From contig NZ_VJZR01000010.1 of the NCBI RefSeq assembly GCF_007097365.1, positions 78,121 to 142,120 on the forward strand: a DNA stretch of 64,000 nt, read 5' to 3'. How positions within the stretch are numbered: the first letter of the stretch is position 1; every line of letters begins with the position of its first letter. Origin of the DNA: Flavobacterium franklandianum (GTDB lineage Bacteria > Bacteroidota > Bacteroidia > Flavobacteriales > Flavobacteriaceae). The position numbers and the translations under genes were made by a program. Of this stretch, positions 29,666 through 37,606 are shown one piece after another. The notes under the pieces were generated by a model that made no database searches, was not told the DNA's origin, and saw nothing but the letters and a program-made list of their open reading frames with translations.

Positions 29666-30592
29666 TTATATTCCATTGCCGTTGATATTGCCATTGATAT
29701 TGTTATTGATATTTTTTATAATTTCTTTTCTATCCATCAAATAATCGAACCACATTGTTTGTTCGTTTCTTTTGAACCAAGTGAGTTGTCTTTTGGCAAA
29801 TCGTCGGGTGTTTTTCTTGATTTCTTCGATGGCAAAATCCAAGGAGATTTCGCCTTCAAAATAACTGAATAATTCTCTGTAACCAACCGTTTGTAAAGCA
29901 TTCAAGTCTTTGTGAGCAAATAAATTTTCGGCTTCGGCCAATAAACCTTCGGTCATCATTATGTCAACTCGCTGGTTAATTCTATCGTAAATCAGGCTTC
30001 TTTCAGCTTCTAAACCAATAAGGATAGGAGTGAAGTTGCGAGTGTTTTTCTTTTGGTTTAAAAAGGAAGAATAAGGTTTTCCAGAACCAATGCAAACTTC
30101 CAAGGCACGCATCATTCGTTGTGGATTTTCTTTGGCCACGACTTCAAAATAATTGGGGTCACGTTTTTTTAATTCGGTTTGCAAATATTCGATTCCTAAT
30201 TTTTCATAATTAGAAGTGACTTCACCCCGAACAGAAGTTTCAATTTCGGGAAAATCGTCAAAACCTTTTAAAATAGCGTCACCGTATAAACCTGAACCGC
30301 CAACCAGAACAACATAATCATTGGTTAAAAATAATTCATCGAGTTTGGCAATGGCTTCTTTTTCGAAATCGCCTACGGTATAATTTTCGAAAATGGATTT
30401 GTTTTGGATGAAATGATGTTGTGCTCCAGCCAATTCTTCGGTCGTGGGAACAGCGGTGCCAATTTGCATTTCCTTGAAAAATTGTCGGCTGTCGCAGGAA
30501 ATAATATCGCAATTGAAATGTTGCGCCAAGGTGATGCTCAAGGAAGTTTTTCCTATGGCTGTTGGTCCGACGATGGTGATTAAGTACTTCAT
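29666..30592 (-). CDS. miaA: tRNA dimethylallyltransferase
   Basis: A 308-residue enzyme that adds the isopentenyl group to A37 of tRNAs reading UNN codons. The P-loop is in IVGPTAIGKTSLSI at residues about 6-19. ISCDSRQFFKEMQIGTA, the DEL-containing middle, LVGGSGLYGDAIL, and QTVGYRELFSYFEGE followed by RFAKRQLTWFKRNE are all diagnostic. The start at 30592 (MKYLITIVGPTAIGK) is preferred over an upstream ATG at 30667, which would run into the adjacent intergenic repeat. The protein has a short low-complexity Asn-rich tail (NNNINGNINGNG) repeated at the DNA level, which may have slipped during replication. Confidence 0.95.
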   Translation of the reverse strand: MKYLITIVGPTAIGKTSLSITLAQHFNCDIISCDSRQFFKEMQIGTAVPTTEELAGAQHHFIQNKSIFENYTVGDFEKEAIAKLDELFLTNDYVVLVGGSGLYGDAILKGFDDFPEIETSVRGEVTSNYEKLGIEYLQTELKKRDPNYFEVVAKENPQRMMRALEVCIGSGKPYSSFLNQKKNTRNFTPILIGLEAERSLIYDRINQRVDIMMTEGLLAEAENLFAHKDLNALQTVGYRELFSYFEGEISLDFAIEEIKKNTRRFAKRQLTWFKRNEQTMWFDYLMDRKEIIKNINNNINGNINGNGI

Positions 30593-30601
30593 ATTTGTTA
30601 G

Positions 30602-30738
30602 CCCAGATGGAAACGGAAACCCCGCAGTGGTGAAAGTTAGTTTTTCTTGGTGTAAAAGAGCGACCAACGGAAGCTCCTTTTATGCCTTAGAATAATAACT
30701 TGAACAACGAGGAGTTGTAGTGTACAGCTGGAAATAGC
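30602..30738 (-). repeat. Diverged copy of the AGCTATTTCC...GGGCTA intergenic repeat
   Basis: On the minus strand the element begins AAGCTATTTCCAGCTGTAC and ends CATCTGGGCTAAC, with end motifs like those of 15722-15864. The middle is unrelated in sequence. No conserved reading frame is visible. It fills the spacer between the ion-channel gene and miaA. Confidence 0.45.
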
Positions 30739-30744
30739 TTCTTA

Positions 30745-31587
30745 TTATTTGAGTGTCAGTGGATGTCCACAATGATAACAAAATTTAGAATTAGGGTTAT
30801 GATTGGCGACACCACAATTTTCACATGAATTTTTTTCAAGTTCAGTTTTGTTGGTGTTCGTTCTTGTAAATTCGGCGGTTACAATTCCTGTGGGAACGGC
30901 GATGATTCCGTAACCGAGAATCATAACCATCGAGGCGATGAATTGTCCCAAAGGTGTTCCGGGTGAGATGTCGCCATAACCCACGGTTGTCAGTGTCACG
31001 ATGGTCCAATAAATACTCATTGGAATGCTGGTAAATCCGTTTTCTTCGCCTTCGACAACGTACATTATCGAGCCGATTAGAATAGTGCTAATGAGAACAA
31101 AATAAAGGAATACAGTGATTTTGCCTCGGCTAGCATTCAGTGCTTTTAGCAAATGAATGGACTGTCCTGTAAATTTTGGATGGTTTAATATTTTGAATAA
31201 TCGCAATAATCTCAAGGCACGTATTATTGAAAAAACTTTGGAACCCACTAAGAAAAAGGATAAATACATGGGTAGAATAGCAAGTAAATCGATGATGCCA
31301 AAGATGCTGAAAATATAATTTCGAGGTCTATTGGTGGTGGCTATTCTTAGCAAATATTCAAGGGTAAAAAAACCAGTTATAATCCATTCGAGAATAATGA
31401 GTTCATGGTGGTATTTGGCATCAAATCCTTTTACGGTTTCGAGCATTACCAAGAAAACGCTCAAGAGAATTAGTCCCAAAAGAATCAAGTCGAATAATCT
31501 TCCTGCGACTGTATCTGTACCATAAATGATGATATGGATTCTTTGCCTAAGAAGGTTGAGTTTTGATTTTGGTTTGCGTATCATCAA
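30745..31587 (-). CDS. Voltage-gated potassium-type ion channel with C-terminal zinc ribbon
   Basis: A 280-residue inner-membrane channel of the six-helix voltage-gated type. The S4 voltage sensor is visible as RALRLLRLFKIL (about residue 115), and the selectivity filter is TLTTVGYGDISP (about 200), which predicts K+ selectivity. After S6 the cytoplasmic tail carries two CxxC pairs, CENCGVANHNPNSKFCYHCG, a likely zinc ribbon at residues about 252-275. That tail is an unusual addition to a bacterial KvAP-like channel. The first Met or Met2 may be the start. The exonuclease gene begins the next stretch 7 bases away on the same strand. Confidence 0.88.
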   Translation of the reverse strand: MMIRKPKSKLNLLRQRIHIIIYGTDTVAGRLFDLILLGLILLSVFLVMLETVKGFDAKYHHELIILEWIITGFFTLEYLLRIATTNRPRNYIFSIFGIIDLLAILPMYLSFFLVGSKVFSIIRALRLLRLFKILNHPKFTGQSIHLLKALNASRGKITVFLYFVLISTILIGSIMYVVEGEENGFTSIPMSIYWTIVTLTTVGYGDISPGTPLGQFIASMVMILGYGIIAVPTGIVTAEFTRTNTNKTELEKNSCENCGVANHNPNSKFCYHCGHPLTLK

Positions 31588-31594
31588 ATATAAA

Positions 31595-32956
31595 TTAAAA
31601 ATTTATAATCTTGATTGTTTTTGACTTTCGAATATAGCTTTGAATACTGTTTCGAGTATCCCGATTGCTTTGCATTGGCGTGATGATATTCCTTAGAATT
31701 TCGATATTGTTGATTTGGTAATTCAAATCGTAAAAAGCATATCCTTTGTAGACTCCATTTTCTATTAAAATCGCACTACGCTCAGAAATGGTGCGACCTC
31801 TATCAAGAATTGCCAACGTTTTGTTGTCGAATATATTATTTTCTATGAAGGCTTGAACTCGTAAATTATATTGTTCGGGAGCTATTTTCTCAACACAAGC
31901 GCCATCGCATTCGTTGATGGTATGCTGAAAACAATGTGTTTTGGTTTCGTATAAACCAGTCAGTTTCTGGCATAAATGATAATGCGAACTGATGCGAAAC
32001 AAAGCGTCTTTTCCTTCTTGCAGGGAAGTATATGATTTTACTTCTTTCTTGCGACCGTCGGCTTTTTGTAGTTTTAAATTCAGATAACCGTTGGCATCTT
32101 TCTCGACATAAACTGCCCAAGAAAAATTGCTTTTTGGGGACATTCGGTTGTAGATTGGACGGTGAATTTTGACTTCTTGAGATTCTTTCAAAAGTGCAAT
32201 CAATTCGCTTCCTGTTTCTTCATAAGTTACGGTAAAAACTTCATTTTGGATTTTCTTGGCACTTTTGGTGATTCCCGTAAAATGCTGATTCACCCTTTTT
32301 TTAATATTTCGGCTTTTGCCAATAAAGATTATGCCACCGTTTTCTTTATGGATGTAATAAATTCCTGTTTTTGAAGGCAGATTCTCCACAATATCCATCA
32401 GTTTGGGAGCAATTCCTTTTTTGACTTCAAATTTGATGAGTTCTTTTACAATTTCTTTATCCAAATCTTTGTCTAAAAGCATTTTAAACAATTTTACAGT
32501 TGCCATCGCATCGCCGCTCGCACGATGTCTGTCGGCCATTGGGATTCCTAAAGCACGAACCAATTTTCCTAAACTGTGGGAAGTTTGCTCTGGCAATAAT
32601 CTCTTGGATAATTCGACAGTACAAAGTGTTTTTATATTGAAATCATATCCCAAACGACGAAATTCAGTGCGAAGAATTCGGTAATCGAAATCGGCGTTGT
32701 GTGCCACTAAAACGCAATCATTAGTCATTTCGATAATGCGTTTGGCTACTTCAAAAAACTTTGGAGCAGAGCGCAACATGGCATTATTAATTCCAGTCAA
32801 TTTCACTACAAACGGCTGAATTGGAATTTCAGGATTGACTAAGCTAATGAACTGGTCTACGATTTCGTGACCGTCAAATTTATAAATGGCAATTTCCGTG
32901 ATTCCTTCTTCGTTGAATTGTCCTCCGGTAGTTTCTATGTCGAGTATTGCGTACAA
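31595..32956 (-). CDS. DEDDh exonuclease fused to a GIY-YIG nuclease domain
   Basis: A 453-residue protein. Residues 1-165 are a DNA polymerase III epsilon-like 3'-5' exonuclease with Exo I YAILDIETTGG, Exo II LVAHNADFDYRIL and Exo III HRASGDAMATVKLF. Residues about 195-275 are a UvrC-type GIY-YIG endonuclease domain: TGIYYIHKENGGIIFIGKS with RVNQHF downstream. The C-terminal 170 residues include HCFQHTINECDGACVEKI and are of unknown fold. Such epsilon/UvrC-like fusions (compare Cho) are known in several phyla. The likely role is DNA repair, not replication. It heads toward the ion-channel gene in the same run. Confidence 0.85.
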   Translation of the reverse strand: MYAILDIETTGGQFNEEGITEIAIYKFDGHEIVDQFISLVNPEIPIQPFVVKLTGINNAMLRSAPKFFEVAKRIIEMTNDCVLVAHNADFDYRILRTEFRRLGYDFNIKTLCTVELSKRLLPEQTSHSLGKLVRALGIPMADRHRASGDAMATVKLFKMLLDKDLDKEIVKELIKFEVKKGIAPKLMDIVENLPSKTGIYYIHKENGGIIFIGKSRNIKKRVNQHFTGITKSAKKIQNEVFTVTYEETGSELIALLKESQEVKIHRPIYNRMSPKSNFSWAVYVEKDANGYLNLKLQKADGRKKEVKSYTSLQEGKDALFRISSHYHLCQKLTGLYETKTHCFQHTINECDGACVEKIAPEQYNLRVQAFIENNIFDNKTLAILDRGRTISERSAILIENGVYKGYAFYDLNYQINNIEILRNIITPMQSNRDTRNSIQSYIRKSKTIKIINF

Positions 32957-33033
32957 AATAAGTGTTCGGTGTTCAGTTTTTAGTCTTCAGATTTCAAATC
33001 TGAATTCAAAAAGCGTTAATCTTAAATCAAAAA

Positions 33034-33702
33034 TCAAATTCGTCCCCCAAAGATACTACTTCCTATCCGAACCATCGTACTTCCGCATTCAATTGCGAGT
33101 TGATAATCGCCAGACATTCCCATTGATAATGTAGAGACGCGATTAATCGCGTCTTTACGCAATTGCAACTTATCAAAAATCGATTTCAAATGGGTGAATT
33201 CTTTCTTGATTTGGTTTTGATTATCCGTAAAAGTCGCCATTCCCATTAATCCAACGATTCGAATGTTTTTCATTCCATCTTTGTCATTCTGAACGAAGTG
33301 AAGAATCTCGTTGAGTTCTTCTTCATCCAAGCCAAATTTACTTTCTTCTTCGGCAATATATATTTGTAATAAACAATCGATAATTCTATTGTTTTTTTTA
33401 GCTTGTTTGTTGATTTCTTCCAATAATTTCAAGCTATCCACACCGTGAATCAAACTCACAAATGGCGCCATAAATTTGACCTTGTTCGTCTGAACGTGAC
33501 CAATCATATGCCATTCGATATCTTTTGGCATCGCTTCCCATTTTTCGGCCATTTCTTGGATTTTGTTTTCGCCAAAAATGCGTTGACCCGCATCATACCC
33601 TTCCATCAAATCGGGAATGGGTTTGGTTTTAGAAACGGCAACAAGAGTTACAGTTGATGGTAAAGTGGATTTTATTTTGAGGAGGTTTTGTGCGATTGAC
33701 AT
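33034..33702 (-). CDS. yggS: YggS-family PLP homeostasis protein with two repeat-derived insertions
   Basis: A 222-residue PLP-binding protein that balances vitamin B6 pools. The PLP lysine lies in VTLVAVSKTKPI. Further signatures are IFGENKIQEMAEKW, IEWHMIGHVQTNKVK, VGLMGMATFTDNQ and TLSMGMSGDYQLAIECGSTM followed by VRIGSSIFG. Two stretches look inserted: LHFVQNDKDG (33276-33310) encoded by a TCATTCTGAACGAAG-type repeat, and LRKDAINRVS (33131-33161) encoded by a 28-base palindrome. Both are in frame, at family-variable loops, and leave all conserved motifs intact. I infer the protein remains functional. Confidence 0.92.
   Translation of the reverse strand: MSIAQNLLKIKSTLPSTVTLVAVSKTKPIPDLMEGYDAGQRIFGENKIQEMAEKWEAMPKDIEWHMIGHVQTNKVKFMAPFVSLIHGVDSLKLLEEINKQAKKNNRIIDCLLQIYIAEEESKFGLDEEELNEILHFVQNDKDGMKNIRIVGLMGMATFTDNQNQIKKEFTHLKSIFDKLQLRKDAINRVSTLSMGMSGDYQLAIECGSTMVRIGSSIFGGRI
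33131..33158. repeat. 28-base near-perfect palindrome inside yggS
   Basis: GTAGAGACGCGATT and AATCGCGTCTTTAC pair with a single mismatch. Sequences of this form are familiar as intergenic palindromes in flavobacteria. Here the palindrome is translated in frame as part of the YggS protein. Confidence 0.75.
33280..33310. repeat. TCATTCTGAACGAAGTGAAG-type repeat inside yggS
   Basis: The segment TTGTCATTCTGAACGAAG continuing into AAGAATCTCG matches a repeat I recall as interspersed in Bacteroidota intergenic DNA. On the coding strand it gives LHFVQNDK, the typical translation of that repeat. Confidence 0.65.
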
Positions 33703-33708
33703 ATTTTA

Positions 33709-34596
33709 TTATATAAACTGTTTCGAAATTTTCTCCGCTTTCTTACTTTCGCTATAATCATAAAAACCTTCACCAGATTTCACGCCCAATTTTCCAGCAC
33801 GAACCATATTGACCAATAAAGGGCAAGGAGCGTATTTCGGGTTTTTGAAACCGTCGTACATCACATTCAAAATGGCCAAGCATACGTCAAGCCCAATAAA
33901 ATCAGCTAATTGCAAAGGTCCCATCGGGTGTCCCAGACCGAGTTTCATCACGGTGTCAATTTCATAAACACCAGCCACTTTGTTGTACAGTGTTTCGATG
34001 GCTTCGTTTATCATTGGCATCAAAATTCTGTTGGCAACAAAACCAGGATAATCGTTGACTTCAACGGGAGTTTTACCCAGTTTTTCGGACAAAGTCATAA
34101 TGATTTTCGTCACTTCATCGCTCGTATTATAACCACGAATGATTTCGACCAATTTCATTATCGGCACAGGATTCATAAAATGCATTCCAATAACGCGTTC
34201 CGGATGAGCCACAACAGCACCAATTTGTGTAATAGAAATAGAAGAAGTATTGGTTGCCAAAATCGTATTATGCGAACAAACTTCGTTCAATTGCTTGAAA
34301 ATATTGAGTTTTAATTCCACGTTTTCGGTAGCTGCTTCAACAACCAAATCTACACCAACAACACCGTCTTTTATATCAGTATAAGTAATAATATTACTGA
34401 TGGTTTTGAATTTTTCTTCTTCGGTAATGGTTCCTTTGGCAACCATTCGGTCTAAATTGGCAAAAATAGTTGCCATTCCTTTATCCAATGATTTTTCGGA
34501 AACGTCAATCAGTTTTACGGTAAAACCACATTGCGCAAAGGTATGTGCAATTCCGTTGCCCATTGTTCCTGCTCCGATTACGGCTATTATTTTCAT
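33709..34596 (-). CDS. 3-hydroxybutyryl-CoA dehydrogenase
   Basis: A 295-residue NAD(P)-dependent oxidoreductase interconverting acetoacetyl-CoA and 3-hydroxybutyryl-CoA. The Rossmann motif is IAVIGAGTMGNGIAHTF at the N-terminus. ATNTSSISITQIGA and the catalytic His region GMHFMNPVPIMKLVEII follow. The helical C-terminal domain has DYPGFVANRILMPMINEAI and GLGHPMGPLQLADFIGLD. It is a complete stand-alone enzyme of normal length. No other beta-oxidation gene is next to it, so whether it serves fatty-acid degradation or butyrate-type metabolism is open. It starts 6 bases from yggS in the same run. Confidence 0.93.
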   Translation of the reverse strand: MKIIAVIGAGTMGNGIAHTFAQCGFTVKLIDVSEKSLDKGMATIFANLDRMVAKGTITEEEKFKTISNIITYTDIKDGVVGVDLVVEAATENVELKLNIFKQLNEVCSHNTILATNTSSISITQIGAVVAHPERVIGMHFMNPVPIMKLVEIIRGYNTSDEVTKIIMTLSEKLGKTPVEVNDYPGFVANRILMPMINEAIETLYNKVAGVYEIDTVMKLGLGHPMGPLQLADFIGLDVCLAILNVMYDGFKNPKYAPCPLLVNMVRAGKLGVKSGEGFYDYSESKKAEKISKQFI

Positions 34597-34646
34597 GTTA
34601 TTATACTATAAACCCGTTAGGTGTAATTTAAAATGTTATTTATATT

Positions 34647-34786
34647 AAACGCATAGAATCATAGATTTTATAAGGCGTTTTACTTTTTGATAGTGATACA
34701 TAGCTGTGAATCCAAGACCCGAGCGATAGCGAACAGGCGAAGCAATTGGTCTATCGAATTCTTTTTTTCTATATTTCTATGCGTTT
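34647..34786. repeat. Intergenic repeat with 18-base terminal inverted repeats
   Basis: The ends AAACGCATAGAATCATAG and CTATATTTCTATGCGTTT are inverted copies with two mismatches, so a transcript could fold into a long stem. Inside lies the AGCGAAC...CGAAGCAATT repeat at 34708-34749. No reading frame is present. It fills most of the 240-base spacer between the hbd gene and the DNA methylase. Confidence 0.6.
34708..34749 (+). repeat. AGCGAAC...CGAAGCAATT repeat, copy 2
   Basis: The core CGAGCGATAGCGAAC, three bases, then CGAAGCAATT matches 60033-60073 (AAGCAAAAGCGAAC then CGAAGCAATT) and the reverse complement of 15729-15754. It is nested inside the 140-base element with inverted ends. Confidence 0.65.
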
Positions 34787-34836
34787 CAATTTTTTATTTC
34801 TAATAATTTAATAATTGCACCAATGAGTTACTACGA

Positions 34837-35832
34837 TTATTTCTCTAAAATGTGCAAAAATTCAGTTGTGCTACTTGCTGTGTGAATTCTATTTTCGGTT
34901 TTGTCGGCTTTAAAACGTTGGTAATTGGTGGTCACCAAATCGTATTTTCCGTATTTGGACATAATAGTTCTAATTTCGTCTTCGGTCATTAAACCTTCGT
35001 TGTTGTAACTTAAAAAAGTATAATTGAAATTAGCGTTTTTTACCAACTCTTCAAAGGATTTTCTAACATTTGTTTTACTACAATAATCCGAACGATTGTA
35101 CTCTCTCAGACCTGTTTTTCCTTTTGGAATAAAGGTATCGTATTTTGCTATTGTGTTTAATAAGTGATAATTAGAGCCGTATTGACGAGCATTATATGGT
35201 GGATCCAAATACAAAATATCACCTTCGATTTTCTTTATCAAAAGATTGCTATCTTCATTGAAAACTTCATGTTCGTTGTCGTTTATAGAGAAAATAGCGG
35301 GTTCCAAAACAAGATTTTTCTGTGCCGATTTCTTGATTTTTTTTAAATAAGCACCATAAACCGAAGCTGTATTTGCCACTTTATCAGCGCTTTCTAGTAA
35401 AGAAGCCAAAAGGAAATAATAGGCTTTTGAATTTATAATTTTTTCCCTTTTCCAACTTCCTATTTGTTGCCGAATAGCATCAATTTTTTTTCCGTTGTGT
35501 TCAGAGAAATAGAGTCTTTCTTTTGCTCCGTTTTCGGAATATTCATTGAAAATAAAACCTTCAATTCCGTTGAGTTGATTGAGTTCTTCGATGGCTGAAT
35601 AAAAATCTAATGGTTCGTGATTTTCAATATAATTTTTATTCAAAACATAGCTGTAATATTCTAAATCATTACTAATCACTTTTTTTACATTGGGTTTAAA
35701 AGTTCTGCCCACAATTCCGGTTCCGGCAAATAAATCACAAAAAGTTTTTTGCGACAAATCCTCTCCAACTACTGAATTCACAGCCGTTTTAATGAAGGAA
35801 GATAACTTTTGTTTGGAGCCGATGTAGTTCAT
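34837..35832 (-). CDS. D12-class DNA adenine methylase of a candidate type II R-M system
   Basis: A 331-residue N6-adenine methyltransferase. The start MNYIGSKQKLSSFIKTAV is the D12-class motif X, CDLFAGTGIVGRTF is motif I for AdoMet binding, and ILYLDPPYNARQYGSNY is the catalytic DPPY motif IV (about residue 212). FLSYNNEGLMTEDEI follows. The recognition sequence cannot be read. The unrecognised gene 35839-36450 lies 6 bases upstream on the same strand and is a plausible cognate nuclease. No base-composition break is obvious, although a mobile repeat borders the pair downstream. Confidence 0.85.
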   Translation of the reverse strand: MNYIGSKQKLSSFIKTAVNSVVGEDLSQKTFCDLFAGTGIVGRTFKPNVKKVISNDLEYYSYVLNKNYIENHEPLDFYSAIEELNQLNGIEGFIFNEYSENGAKERLYFSEHNGKKIDAIRQQIGSWKREKIINSKAYYFLLASLLESADKVANTASVYGAYLKKIKKSAQKNLVLEPAIFSINDNEHEVFNEDSNLLIKKIEGDILYLDPPYNARQYGSNYHLLNTIAKYDTFIPKGKTGLREYNRSDYCSKTNVRKSFEELVKNANFNYTFLSYNNEGLMTEDEIRTIMSKYGKYDLVTTNYQRFKADKTENRIHTASSTTEFLHILEK

Positions 35833-35838
35833 ATTATA

Positions 35839-36450
35839 TTAATTTTCAACCCAAATAAGGTCGGATAAAATGGTGTTATTTTCTAGATTGATTGGGATTA
35901 AATTCTCTGAATTAAAATTTTCGACATACGTATCAATTTCTGATTTCAAGAGTTTAATTTCTGCTTTTAGTTTCCAATGTTCCTTATTTTTTTCGACCAA
36001 AACGATGAATAATCTGTTTTTCAAATGCTTTCTGCTTTCCTGACTTTGGTTCAAATACAGCCATTGAATCAATTCGGCAGGATTGTTTTTAGCGTAAGCC
36101 ACAGTTTGGTTAAACCCTATTGGGAAAACCGTAGTTTTATGGTCAAAACAAGTTTTATTTATGGTGAAATCAATTAGTTTATCGAATTTATTTATGTTGG
36201 GTGTTACTTTTTCGTGCAATGAAAATAGGTTTTCAACTGCTTCGGCAGACCAAAAATTATACCATCTGTTCAAAGCATAATTGTGAACTTCTTCATCAAA
36301 TGAAGCTGTTTTTTCTAATAATTTTTCAAAAGTATAAGTCGAATAGATAAAACTAGTTTTTGCATCCCAGTCATCAGATTGTTTTCGTCCCCATTTATAA
36401 GGATAAATCAATCTTTTTTTTAATTCAGTTTCAACTCGTAATAAATCCAT
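35839..36450 (-). CDS. Putative restriction endonuclease partner
   Basis: A 203-residue soluble protein I do not recognise. It sits 6 bases before the adenine methylase. It has no signal or membrane helix. Residues about 92-110 read LIDFTINKTCFDHKTTVFP, where Asp then DxK nine residues later could be a PD-(D/E)xK-type catalytic pair in a short beta hairpin. AELIQWLYLNQSQESRKHL and NRLFIVLVEKNKEHWKLKAE are the other notable segments. Position suggests a type II endonuclease of the same specificity as the methylase. It could instead be an accessory DNA-binding protein. Confidence 0.55.
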   Translation of the reverse strand: MDLLRVETELKKRLIYPYKWGRKQSDDWDAKTSFIYSTYTFEKLLEKTASFDEEVHNYALNRWYNFWSAEAVENLFSLHEKVTPNINKFDKLIDFTINKTCFDHKTTVFPIGFNQTVAYAKNNPAELIQWLYLNQSQESRKHLKNRLFIVLVEKNKEHWKLKAEIKLLKSEIDTYVENFNSENLIPINLENNTILSDLIWVEN

Positions 36451-36512
36451 AATTTAAAATTTGTTTAGAATTCAAATTGAATTGATCTTTGGAAAACTAA
36501 TAAGATTGTTTT

Positions 36513-37475
36513 TTACTTAAAACAATCAATAATTTGGTACGCCACTCTTAAAGCTTCTGTAGCTTGTTCCAATGTTACCACTGGAGTAGTGTCATTATTG
36601 ATGGCGTCGGCAAATGATTCCAATTCGTCCAGAATGGCGTTGTTTTGCTCCACATCGGGATTCGAAAAGTAGATTTGTTTTTTTACACCTTCGGCATTTT
36701 GTAGAATAATATCAAAATCTCCAGGAATTTCGGGAGCATCTTTCATTTTTACAACCTCACATTTTTTCTCCAAAAAGTCAACTGAGATATAAGCATCTTT
36801 CTGGAAGAAACGTGATTTACGCATATTTTTCATTGAAATTCGGCTGGCAGTTAAATTAGCAACACAGCCATTTTCGAATTCAATTCGAGCATTGGCAATA
36901 TCAGGAGTATCACTAATTACCGAAACTCCACTGGCGTGAATGTCTTTCACTTTCGAATTTACTACACTCAAAATAGCATCAATATCGTGAATCATTAAGT
37001 CTAAAACTACGGGAACATCAGTGCCACGTGGATTGAATTCAGCTAATCGATGGGTTTCAATAAACATCGGATTTTCAATCATATTTTTGGTCGCTTTGAA
37101 CGCAGGATTGAATCTTTCGACGTGACCTACTTGACCTTTGAGGTTATATTCTTTGGCTAAAGCTATGATTTCTTCCGCTTCGGCAACGGTATTTGAAATG
37201 GGTTTTTCTATAAAAACATGTTTACCCGATTTTATGGAAACTTTGGCACATTTGAAATGCGAAAGTGTGGGCGTTACAATATCGATAACATCGACGGCGT
37301 GGATTAAAGTGGCGATTGTGGAGAATTGCTTGTAGCCAAATTCCTTTGCCACTTTTTCTCCATTTTCTTGGTTTTCGTCATAAAAACCAACTAATTCATA
37401 TTTTTCAGATTGTTGTAACAATCTCAAATGTATTTTTCCAAGATGCCCAGCACCTAAAACGCCTACTTTTAACAT
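36513..37475 (-). CDS. Gfo/Idh/MocA-family oxidoreductase
   Basis: A 320-residue NAD(P)-dependent dehydrogenase of the sugar-oxidoreductase superfamily. The Rossmann motif is VGVLGAGHLGKIH at the very start (ATG 37475, preferred over one six codons upstream). The catalytic Lys is in GKHVFIEKPISNTVAEAEE (about residue 93). GQVGHVERFNPAF and DLMIHDIDAILS provide the active-site His and Asp. The substrate is not determinable. It stands alone: CAAATATA on the plus strand at 37491-37498 reads as a TATATTTG -7 element upstream of its start. Confidence 0.9.
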   Translation of the reverse strand: MLKVGVLGAGHLGKIHLRLLQQSEKYELVGFYDENQENGEKVAKEFGYKQFSTIATLIHAVDVIDIVTPTLSHFKCAKVSIKSGKHVFIEKPISNTVAEAEEIIALAKEYNLKGQVGHVERFNPAFKATKNMIENPMFIETHRLAEFNPRGTDVPVVLDLMIHDIDAILSVVNSKVKDIHASGVSVISDTPDIANARIEFENGCVANLTASRISMKNMRKSRFFQKDAYISVDFLEKKCEVVKMKDAPEIPGDFDIILQNAEGVKKQIYFSNPDVEQNNAILDELESFADAINNDTTPVVTLEQATEALRVAYQIIDCFK

Positions 37476-37490
37476 AAAAATGATTTTCAA

Positions 37491-37498
37491 CAAATATA
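37491..37498 (-). promoter_or_regulatory. -7 element for the Gfo/Idh/MocA gene
   Basis: On the minus strand TATATTTG lies 15 bases before the start at 37475. No TTG is present at the proper -33 distance. Confidence 0.4.
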
Positions 37499-37606
37499 AA
37501 ATTTATTTGTTTATTGTCTATATTTTGTTGTTTAAAGTTTTGGAAATTGTTACTTGATTTTTGAATATTTAAAGTTTATTTTTACCGAAATAAATCAACC
37601 CAAATT

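Noticed and set aside
30593..30667. N-terminal extension of MiaA
   Set aside because: The extension is encoded by an interspersed repeat, and MiaA normally starts just before its P-loop.
35839..36513. Solitary Dam-like methylase with no partner
   Set aside because: Kept as a possibility, but the tight 6-base linkage to an unrecognised gene favours a paired system.
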